This document shows positions 1-5,364 of a stretch of 5,364 bases of DNA, one piece after another. The DNA is from a bacterium (GTDB lineage Bacteria; Caldisericota; Caldisericia; B22-G15). The stretch covers positions 1 to 5,364 of the forward strand of contig JAAYUH010000134.1 in NCBI GenBank assembly GCA_012517755.1, given 5' to 3'. Position 1 is the stretch's first letter. Each line of letters opens with the position of its first letter. A model generated the notes under the pieces. That model ran no database searches, was not told the DNA's origin, and was given only the letters and a program-made list of their open reading frames with translations. The position numbers and the translations under genes are program-made.

Positions 1-44
1 AAAAAGAATTAAAATAATTAAAAAGAGAATAATTATAATTTTTT
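1..44. other. AT-rich gap downstream of murB
   Basis: These 44 bases follow the murB stop and contain only a few G residues and no C. There is no ATG, GTG or TTG on the minus strand, no Shine-Dalgarno for a following minus-strand gene, and no GC-bearing hairpin that would make a terminator. A palindrome, AATTATAATT (31-40), contains TATAAT on both strands, but at this base composition it is expected by chance. In most dcw clusters ddl, ftsQ, ftsA or ftsZ would come next, beyond the edge. Confidence 0.6.
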
Positions 45-989
45 TTACCATGGTTCCAAAATTTTAAATGGCACCTCCTCTTCAACTTCTCCCATTATTA
101 CAACCTCGGGATTAAGATTAATTTTAAATTTTTCATAAACCCTTTCTCTCACCATTTTCATTAGAGAGATAATATCATTAAATGTTGCATTTCCTCTATT
201 AAAAATAAAGTTGGCATGAAGAGTTGAAACCTCTGCATCACCAACTCTTAATCCCTTGCATCCCGCTTTTTCAATTAAATAACCCGCCTTATTATCACCC
301 TCGTTTTTAAAAACACAGCCTGCTGTAGGATAATTAAGAGGTTGCGTTAGTTTTCTCTTATTAATTTTATATTTCAGAGTTGAAAAAATATTCTCTTTTT
401 TTGATTTTTTTAGTTCAATTAGTGCTTCTAAAACGATCAATTTTTTTTCAATTACTAACGATTTTCTATATGAAAAACCAATTTCCTCTTTTGGTAAAAT
501 ATAAATTTCGCCAAAACTATCCATAACTTTTATTTCTCTTAGATAGTCACTTATTGAAGAGCCATCAGTTCCTGCATTCATTGCTATAACTCCACCAAGA
601 GCCCCTGGTATTCCATGTAAAAATTCAAGGCCAGAAAGTTCGTTTCTAACTGAAATTGAAATTAGTTCATACAAAAGAACTCCACTTTCAGATGTTATTA
701 AATTGTTTTTAATTTTCTTTTTGTTAAAATTTTCTTTTGAAATTCTTATTATTATTCCTCTCACTCCTCTATCAGAAATAAGAAGATTTGAGCCATTTCC
801 CATCAGATAAACAGGTATGTTATTATCTTTCCCGAATTTTAAAGTCAATCTTATATCATCATAATCTTTGGGAATTATTAAATAATCAACATTACCCCCA
901 ACTTTAAATGTTGTCATATTTTTAATCTCAAAATCTTTATAAATTTTACCTTTAATTTGGTTAAACAAAATTTCGTCTTTCAATTTCAA
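45..989 (-). CDS. murB: UDP-N-acetylenolpyruvoylglucosamine reductase (MurB), TTG start
   Basis: MurB is the cytoplasmic FAD- and NADPH-dependent reductase that turns enolpyruvyl-UDP-GlcNAc into UDP-MurNAc, the substrate of MurC encoded just upstream. The 314 residues fit the shorter type II MurB form. Motifs are NMTTFKVGG (24-32), the FAD-binding GNGSNLLISDRGVRG (64-78), GIPGALGGVIAMNAG (126-140), GFSYRKS (171-177, Tyr174 and Arg175), PTAGCVFKN (221-229), AGYLIEKAGCKGLRVG (235-250), HANFIFN (258-264) and NPEVVIMGE (293-301), whose Glu295 matches the catalytic Glu. Cys225 occupies the proton-donor Ser position. The usual KNP is KNE (228-230). The start is TTG at 987-989, chosen because AAGGAG lies exactly 7 nt upstream; the first ATG codes Met25, inside the conserved NMTTF motif, and is too late. 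The gene overlaps murC by 29 nt. A 13-residue tail, including an acidic EVEEE stretch, follows the last family motif. TAA stop at 45-47. Confidence 0.96.
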   Translation of the reverse strand: MKLKDEILFNQIKGKIYKDFEIKNMTTFKVGGNVDYLIIPKDYDDIRLTLKFGKDNNIPVYLMGNGSNLLISDRGVRGIIIRISKENFNKKKIKNNLITSESGVLLYELISISVRNELSGLEFLHGIPGALGGVIAMNAGTDGSSISDYLREIKVMDSFGEIYILPKEEIGFSYRKSLVIEKKLIVLEALIELKKSKKENIFSTLKYKINKRKLTQPLNYPTAGCVFKNEGDNKAGYLIEKAGCKGLRVGDAEVSTLHANFIFNRGNATFNDIISLMKMVRERVYEKFKINLNPEVVIMGEVEEEVPFKILEPW

Positions 990-2352
990 TTAAGAACTCC
1001 TTAACTAAATTCTTAATTTTACCAAGACCCATAAAAATAATAACATCATCTTTTTTAATCTCGCCCTCTAAAAATAGAATAACACTTTTTTTATCAAGAT
1101 AGAATATCCTTTTATTGTTATATCTTTTCTCTGCTTCTTCTAAAATCATCTCTATATCAGCCCCATAAGTATCAGTTTCATCAGCTGGATCTATTGGTAG
1201 AAGTATAATTATATCACTTAATTCAAAACTTTCTGAATATTCTTTAAAAAGATTTTTCACTCTCGAATATCTATATGGCTCAATTACTGATATTATTCTT
1301 CTGTTTTTGAAATAGTCCCTTGCTGTTTTTAAGGTCACACCTATCTGCGTAGGATGAAGAGCGCAATCATCAATAACAGTAAAATTTTTATCATAAACTA
1401 TCTCAAATCTCCTTTTTACTCCCTTAAAACCTTTTAAAATTTCTAACACATCATTAATATTTAAACCCTCTTCAATAGATGCGAGAATAACTCCGAGTGA
1501 ATTTAAAAAATTTTTATCCCCTGGAATTGAAAGTTCCAAATCCCCAATTTTTTTATGTTTGTAAAAAACTTCTCCAATTGTCTTTAAGTTAAATTTTTCT
1601 TTTATCTTACCAAAAATTGTTGCATCTTCATTTTCAATTGAGTATGAAAGAATCTCTTTTTTAATTTTATCTTTTAACTCAAAACTATTTGGACAATCAT
1701 AAGATAAAATCACTTTTTCAGATTTTGATTTTTCAATAAACTTTAAAAAACTCTCTTTAAGCAGATTGAAATCTCCTTTAAAAGGACCATCAATGTTGAG
1801 ATGATCTCTATCAATGTTTGTAATTATTGGAAGATAGATATCAAAAACGAGAAATGATTCATCATGTTCATCTGTTTCAAGAATAAAATATTCACCAACA
1901 CCAATTGAACTTCCAAAATAAAAATCATCATTTTCTCCTCCAAAATAGAGTGATGGTGATAATCCAATTTTTTTAAATAGATAACTTAGTATTGCTGTTG
2001 TAGTTGTTTTTCCATGTGATCCTGCAACTGCAATTACTTTTTTATTTTCTGTAAATTTTTTAACAAAATCTACTCTATGATAAATTTGTTTATTTGTTTT
2101 TTTTGCTTCAACTAATTCTATATTATCTGGTTTAATTGCTGATGAGTAAATAATCACATCTGAATCTAAAATGTTTTCGTAGTTATGATTTAAAAAAATT
2201 TTAACTCCCTTTTTTTCGAGTTCTTTAAACTTTTCATTGTAAATTATATCTGAACCTGAAACCTTATAACCACTTTCAACCAAGAGATTTGCAAGGGATA
2301 ACATTCCAACACCACCAATTCCAATTAGATGTACTCTATTTTTTTCTATCAT
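961..2352 (-). CDS. murC: UDP-N-acetylmuramate--L-alanine ligase (MurC), divergent C-terminal motifs
   Basis: MurC is the cytoplasmic ATP-dependent ligase joining L-Ala to UDP-MurNAc, the first peptide step. The 463 residues are a normal length. The N-terminal UDP-binding domain has HLIGIGGVGM (8-17), VSGSD (31-35) and YSSAIKPDNIELVEA (69-83). The central ATPase has the P-loop GSHGKTTTT (111-119, Lys115), ETDEHDESF (159-167, Glu159) and TNIDRDHLN (178-186, His184). PGDKNFLN (277-284) carries the two conserved Asn, 281 and 284, and GVKRRFE (311-317) the conserved Arg. The C-terminal domain is unusual: DDCALHPTQI (328-337) replaces DDYxHHPTEI, EPYRYSR (358-364) replaces QPHRYTR, and MGLGKI (441-446) replaces the usual GAGDI. 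The residues normally tied to catalysis remain, so the enzyme is probably active. Mpl is unlikely because the N-terminal motif is MurC-type. The ATG at 2350-2352 has AAAGGAG 7 nt upstream inside murG. It overlaps murB by 29 nt. Confidence 0.95.
   Translation of the reverse strand: MIEKNRVHLIGIGGVGMLSLANLLVESGYKVSGSDIIYNEKFKELEKKGVKIFLNHNYENILDSDVIIYSSAIKPDNIELVEAKKTNKQIYHRVDFVKKFTENKKVIAVAGSHGKTTTTAILSYLFKKIGLSPSLYFGGENDDFYFGSSIGVGEYFILETDEHDESFLVFDIYLPIITNIDRDHLNIDGPFKGDFNLLKESFLKFIEKSKSEKVILSYDCPNSFELKDKIKKEILSYSIENEDATIFGKIKEKFNLKTIGEVFYKHKKIGDLELSIPGDKNFLNSLGVILASIEEGLNINDVLEILKGFKGVKRRFEIVYDKNFTVIDDCALHPTQIGVTLKTARDYFKNRRIISVIEPYRYSRVKNLFKEYSESFELSDIIILLPIDPADETDTYGADIEMILEEAEKRYNNKRIFYLDKKSVILFLEGEIKKDDVIIFMGLGKIKNLVKEFLIEIERRNFV
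997..1002 (-). promoter_or_regulatory. Ribosome binding site of murB, deciding the TTG start
   Basis: Read on the minus strand, AAGGAG (extending to AAGGAGTT) sits 7 nt before the TTG at 987-989. It lies wholly inside the murC coding sequence, over the codons for LVKEF near its C-terminus. This near-perfect Shine-Dalgarno is the main reason to accept TTG as the murB start. Confidence 0.85.
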
Positions 2353-3361
2353 ATAAAATCTCCTTTAATATTATACTTTTTGTATCAGGGAAAGGAAATT
2401 CAGTAAAATTTTTTTTATATTCATCTAAATTCTTCATAAATTCATTTAAAATTTTTGGAAAATTATCTTTATCATCTTCTTTAAAGATAACTCCAATTTT
2501 ATAATTTTTAATCAATTCACAATTTTTATTTTGATGTTCACTATTTTTTATTGGGATAACAATTGCTGGTTTTTTTGAATATATTATCTCCCAGATTGTT
2601 GATGAACCACCTCTTGAAATTACAAAATCAGACGCCCCATAAGCATATTCTATATCATTTATATAATCTAAAATAACTGTATCAAATTTGAATTCTTGAT
2701 TGATTTTTACATTTCCTTTAATTATAATTCCCTGTAGGTTGAGTTTAAAAAATTCATCTTCAAACTCCTTAACTAAATCAAGAAGAAACTTTGAACCTCC
2801 ACTTCCTCCAAAAAGAAGAAATGTTATTTTGTTATCTTTTAAATTAAATCTTTTAAAAGCTTCTCCTTTATCAATTTTTCCTATTTTTTCTCTAACTGGC
2901 ATACCACTCATAACAATATTATTAGAATTCAAATAGTTTTTTGATTCATAAAAAGAGATAAAAACCTTTTCAGCTTTTTTTGAAAAAGTTTTTATAACCT
3001 TACCCGGAATAGAATTCTGTTCATGAAGATAATATGGAATTTTTAACAATCTTGTTATAAAAAGTATTGGAAAAGAAACATAACTACCAAAAGCAAAAAC
3101 TTTATCTGGTTTCTCCTTTTTTATAATAGAAAAAGATTTGAATAGTGAGATAAAAATTTGAAAGTAGAAGAGTTTATCAGAAGGTGCACCAATTGGTAAA
3201 TTTATAAATTTTTCATTACTTTCCTTTAAAATTTCTATCTCCCTTTCTCTTTTTCCAATTGTATAAAAAATATCGATGTCATTCTCTTTCAAATATTTTC
3301 CAATAATCAACGCTGGATAAATGTGCCCTCCTGTTCCACCTGTTGAAATTAAAATTTTCAT
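2336..3361 (-). CDS. murG: Undecaprenyldiphospho-muramoylpentapeptide beta-N-acetylglucosaminyltransferase (MurG)
   Basis: MurG is a peripheral GT-B glycosyltransferase on the cytoplasmic membrane face. It moves GlcNAc from UDP-GlcNAc to Lipid I, giving Lipid II, the substrate of the neighbouring FtsW. The 341 residues are a normal length. The N-terminal acceptor domain has GGTGGHIYPAL (8-18), GSYVSFP (92-98, usually GGYVSxP) and HEQNSIPG (113-120), then GMPVR (153-157, usually GNPVR). The C-terminal donor domain has FGGSGGS (184-190, usually GGSQGA), SDFVISRGGSSTIWEI (244-259, usually ISRAGAST) and EHQNKNCEL (275-283), the UDP-binding HQ-x-xN segment with His276, Gln277 and Asn280. The ATG at 3359-3361 shares ATGA with the ftsW stop. 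GAGG lies 8 nt upstream inside ftsW, and the start falls seven residues before the first glycine motif, as expected. The TAG stop lies inside murC (17-nt overlap). Identity is secure; the glycine-loop changes are mild. Confidence 0.97.
   Translation of the reverse strand: MKILISTGGTGGHIYPALIIGKYLKENDIDIFYTIGKREREIEILKESNEKFINLPIGAPSDKLFYFQIFISLFKSFSIIKKEKPDKVFAFGSYVSFPILFITRLLKIPYYLHEQNSIPGKVIKTFSKKAEKVFISFYESKNYLNSNNIVMSGMPVREKIGKIDKGEAFKRFNLKDNKITFLLFGGSGGSKFLLDLVKEFEDEFFKLNLQGIIIKGNVKINQEFKFDTVILDYINDIEYAYGASDFVISRGGSSTIWEIIYSKKPAIVIPIKNSEHQNKNCELIKNYKIGVIFKEDDKDNFPKILNEFMKNLDEYKKNFTEFPFPDTKSIILKEILYDRKK
2360..2366 (-). promoter_or_regulatory. Ribosome binding site of murC
   Basis: The minus strand reads AAAGGAG, then 7 nt, then the murC ATG at 2350-2352. 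The site lies inside the last codons of murG, so ribosomes finishing murG pass over it just before terminating at 2336-2338. Confidence 0.88.
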
Positions 3362-4428
3362 TCTACAAACCTCGATATATTTAACAAAATACCAGCCTCA
3401 ATACCACTTATAAGAAGAGATGAACCACCATAACTTATAAATGGAAGGGTAAGACCTGTTACAGGAAAAAGTCCGAGATTCACACCAACTACAATTATTG
3501 CTTGAGAAAAAATATGAGTTGTGATTCCAAAAGATAGAATCTTGAAGAAAACATCTGATACTTTCATTGATATTGAATAACCTCTCACAAGAAGAAGAAA
3601 AAATACAAAAATAACTACTGCTCCTCCAATCAAACCAGTTTCTTCACAGATTAAAGAAAAGATAAAATCTTTAGAAAGGAGTGGAACATAAAGAAACTTC
3701 TGCTTTCCATTCATATAACCTGAACCAAATAATCCCCCTGAACCAATTGCAATAAGAGATTGTACAATTTGATAACCCTCTTGAGTTATTCTTTTAAATG
3801 GATATAGTGTTCCTATAATTCTATTGAGCCAATCTTTTCTTAATAAAACAAAAATAGGAGCAAAGATCAAAAGTGAAAAAGGTATATAGAAATGTTTAGT
3901 TTTGTATGTTCCAACAAAAAGAAGAGATAAGAAGATGAGATATGTTAAAACAGCTGTACTAAAATCTGTCTCAAAAATAATCAACATCACTCCAATAAAT
4001 GCTAAGGAGATTAAAGGAAACAAATCTCTCCCTTTTTCCCATAAAAAGTAATCTTTTGAAAGTATGTATGATGCAAAGATAATAAGTGAAAGTTTAAAAA
4101 GTTCTGATGGCTGAAAACTCAAACCAAAAAAATATATCCATCTTCTATATTCTATATTAGAACTTAAAAAAGGTATATAGACAAGTATTAAAAGTAAGAA
4201 AGAGACATAAAAAATTGGTCTTGCATATTTTATAAAAAATTTTTTTGGAATAAAGATAAAAATAAACATTGCTGCTATTGATATTATTGAGTATATCAAA
4301 AATCTTGTGAAGGTCTCCATTTTTCCATAAAGTATCAATTCAACACCAGATGCAGAAAATTGCCAAAGAAGGCCAAGTGAGTAAAGAATTATAAATATGA
4401 AGAAAAGTGTATAATCAATTTTTTTCAT
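3358..4428 (-). CDS. ftsW: Peptidoglycan glycosyltransferase FtsW (SEDS family)
   Basis: FtsW is a SEDS-family polytopic membrane enzyme that polymerises Lipid II into glycan strands at the division septum, working with a class B PBP. The 356 residues show about ten hydrophobic segments, roughly at 6-24, 40-60, 67-86, 108-124, 134-151, 155-173, 180-196, 259-281, 295-319 and 325-350. Family motifs are RRWIYFFGLSFQPSELFK (95-112), ETDFSTA (153-159), YQIVQSLIAIGSGGLFGSG (219-237), DFIFSLICEETG (254-265) and FPVTGLTLPFISYGGSSL (321-338). Asp254 matches the SEDS catalytic aspartate in the large extracellular loop. The usual PE-x-HTDFIF stretch is here PLLSKDFIF. The family alone does not separate FtsW from RodA; the place between murD and murG decides for FtsW. 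The ATG at 4426-4428 follows an in-frame TAG seven codons upstream with no other start between. Its Shine-Dalgarno is poor, so coupling to murD (14-nt overlap) is likely. It shares ATGA with murG. Confidence 0.95.
   Translation of the reverse strand: MKKIDYTLFFIFIILYSLGLLWQFSASGVELILYGKMETFTRFLIYSIISIAAMFIFIFIPKKFFIKYARPIFYVSFLLLILVYIPFLSSNIEYRRWIYFFGLSFQPSELFKLSLIIFASYILSKDYFLWEKGRDLFPLISLAFIGVMLIIFETDFSTAVLTYLIFLSLLFVGTYKTKHFYIPFSLLIFAPIFVLLRKDWLNRIIGTLYPFKRITQEGYQIVQSLIAIGSGGLFGSGYMNGKQKFLYVPLLSKDFIFSLICEETGLIGGAVVIFVFFLLLVRGYSISMKVSDVFFKILSFGITTHIFSQAIIVVGVNLGLFPVTGLTLPFISYGGSSLLISGIEAGILLNISRFVE
3370..3373 (-). promoter_or_regulatory. Ribosome binding site of murG (moderate)
   Basis: The minus strand reads GAGG, 8 nt before the murG ATG at 3359-3361, inside the last codons of ftsW. 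It is shorter than the murC and murB sites. The ATGA stop-start overlap with ftsW suggests termination-reinitiation also contributes. Confidence 0.7.
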
Positions 4429-5364
4429 CTTTTTTACTTTTAACTACCTTGATAAAATAATCACCTCTATCTTCAAAATCACGAAACATATCAAAACTTG
4501 CACAGGCAGGAGATAAAATAACAAAATCACCCTTTTCTCCAATATCTAAAGAGATATCAACTGCCTCTTCAAGTAAATTTACTGGTATATAATTTTTATA
4601 TCCTATTTCATCAAATATTTTTATAAAATCATCTTTTGTAGCACCAATAACAATTGCATATTTAGCTCTTTTTTTAACAACTTCACACAATTCTTTGAAA
4701 TTGGTTCCTTTTTTACTTCCTCCAAGAATTATTATTGATTTATTTTCAGGAAATAATAGAAGTGCTTGAATTGATGATTCTGGTTTTGTTGATTTTGAAT
4801 CATTGATAAAGGTTATACCATTTATAACATCCACAAATTGTAATCTATGTGGTAGACCTTTAAAATTCCTTAAAACATCTCTGATGGCTTCAATTTTTGC
4901 ACCTAAAAGATAACTTGATAGAATAGATGAGATGATATTTTTTGAATTGAAATCACCTATAAGAGAACTTTCTTCCCTATCACAAACATAAATCTTCTCA
5001 TTATTTATATTTATAAAAATCTTTTTATCTTTAAGAAATATACCTTCAACCTCTTCATTTAAAGAGAAAAAATATATTTTGCTTCTAATCTCTTTACTTA
5101 AATTTTTTACAATCTCATCATCATAATTTAAAACTGCAAAATCTTTTTCATCTTGATTTTCAAAAATCCTTTTTTTAAAGAAAAGATATTCATCCAAATC
5201 ATCGTATCTATCAAGGTGATCTTCTTGAAAATTAAGGAATGTTGCAACTTTTGGCTTGAACTTTTCTATTGTTTCAAGTTGAAAACTTGAGACCTCAAGT
5301 ACAAAAACTCCATCTCTTTCGTTTATCACAAGAGAGGACAATGGAATTCCTATATTTCCACCAA
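4415..5364 (-). CDS. murD: UDP-N-acetylmuramoyl-L-alanine--D-glutamate ligase (MurD), 5'-truncated by window edge
   Basis: MurD is the cytoplasmic ATP-dependent ligase that adds D-Glu to UDP-MurNAc-L-Ala. The frame stays open to the window edge, and the first visible codons read GGNIGIP, the MurD motif before the central-domain ELSSFQLE segment, so the true start lies outside. A TTG at 5339-5341 is an internal Leu codon, not a start. About 315 residues are visible; a whole MurD is about 450, so the N-terminal domain and ATP P-loop are missing. Counting from that Leu as 1, I see VLEVSSFQLE (14-23), FLNFQEDHLDRY (35-46), FFKKRIFEN (54-62, with Lys56 at the expected carbamylated-lysine position), FKGLPHRLQFV (160-170), NDSKST (180-185), LGGSKKG (206-212) and the MurD-specific SPACASFDMFRDFEDRGD (277-294). 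The stop is TGA at 4415-4417, overlapping ftsW by 14 nt. The visible part is intact. The call is very secure because these motifs separate MurD from MurC, MurE and MurF. Confidence 0.97.
   Translation of the reverse strand, partial: GGNIGIPLSSLVINERDGVFVLEVSSFQLETIEKFKPKVATFLNFQEDHLDRYDDLDEYLFFKKRIFENQDEKDFAVLNYDDEIVKNLSKEIRSKIYFFSLNEEVEGIFLKDKKIFININNEKIYVCDREESSLIGDFNSKNIISSILSSYLLGAKIEAIRDVLRNFKGLPHRLQFVDVINGITFINDSKSTKPESSIQALLLFPENKSIIILGGSKKGTNFKELCEVVKKRAKYAIVIGATKDDFIKIFDEIGYKNYIPVNLLEEAVDISLDIGEKGDFVILSPACASFDMFRDFEDRGDYFIKVVKSKKDEKN

Noticed and set aside
31..40. Palindrome AATTATAATT followed by a T run on the plus strand, considered as a terminator
   Set aside because: The palindrome has no G or C pairs and no loop, so it would not form a stable hairpin.
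32..60. Possible minus-strand promoter: TATAAT at 32-37 with a hexamer TTTGGA 17 nt upstream (55-60)
   Set aside because: The -35 match is only three of six bases, and TATAAT-like hexamers are expected by chance in DNA this AT-rich. No downstream gene start is visible to support it.
995..1010. 16-base sequence repeated exactly at 2763-2778
   Set aside because: Both copies encode LVKEF in the same frame, one in MurC and one in MurG. In a K/E-rich, AT-biased genome this is shared codon choice, not a functional repeat.
961..2352. Mpl (murein peptide ligase) instead of MurC
   Set aside because: The N-terminal GIGGVGM and SSAIKPDN segments, the length and the place between murG and murB all fit MurC.
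2289..2504. Plus-strand open frame of 71 codons across the murC/murG junction
   Set aside because: It is antisense to two well-supported genes, its translation is low-complexity Phe/Ser/Ile/Leu typical of reversed AT-rich coding DNA, and no plus-strand gene context supports it.
2722..2770. Inside murG on the minus strand, AAGGAG followed after 7 nt by ATG (2755-2757) in another frame
   Set aside because: It looks like a good initiation site, but the frame stops after 11 codons, and the Shine-Dalgarno-like bases simply encode the Lys-Glu of LVKEF. Probably chance.
2700..2936. Plus-strand open frame of 78 codons antisense to murG
   Set aside because: It mirrors MurG coding sequence with no recognisable motif; it is a shadow of the real gene.
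5339..5341. TTG as the start of a short murD
   Set aside because: Upstream codons continue in frame with GGNIGIP, a conserved MurD motif, so the codon is an internal Leu.

Overview
The window is a single stretch of a bacterial dcw (division and cell wall) cluster. All genes are on the minus strand, so transcription runs from position 5364 towards position 1. In that order the genes are murD (5' end cut off by the window edge), ftsW, murG, murC and murB. This is the common bacterial order for this part of the cluster. I found no mobile element, RNA gene, CRISPR array or plus-strand gene.

The organism is a bacterium that makes ordinary Lipid II-based peptidoglycan. The DNA is AT-rich: sampled lines run from about 23 to 38% GC, mostly under 30%. 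The proteins are rich in Lys, Glu, Ile and Phe and poor in Gln and His. A hand count for MurC gives about 96 Glu+Lys against about 10 Gln+His. That skew is often seen in thermophiles, but AT bias alone also raises Lys. I cannot name a phylum. Several signature motifs differ from textbook versions, especially in MurC, which suggests a lineage distant from the well-studied model bacteria.

Layout: 4415-5364 is murD, lacking roughly its first 130-140 residues. 3358-4428 is ftsW, 2336-3361 is murG, 961-2352 is murC and 45-989 is murB. Every adjacent pair overlaps, by 14, 4, 17 and 29 nt in transcription order. No room is left for internal intergenic promoters, and translational coupling is likely. 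Strong Shine-Dalgarno sequences precede murC and murB, a moderate one precedes murG, and none is well placed before ftsW. Positions 1-44 are an AT-only-like tail after murB with no visible gene start.

The genes act together. MurB and MurC make UDP-MurNAc and add its first amino acid, and MurD adds D-Glu. MurG completes Lipid II on the inner membrane face, and FtsW polymerises it at the septum. No new system is visible. What deserves a second look is the departure from consensus in the MurC C-terminal domain, some smaller motif changes in MurB, MurG and FtsW, and the tightly overlapped gene junctions.
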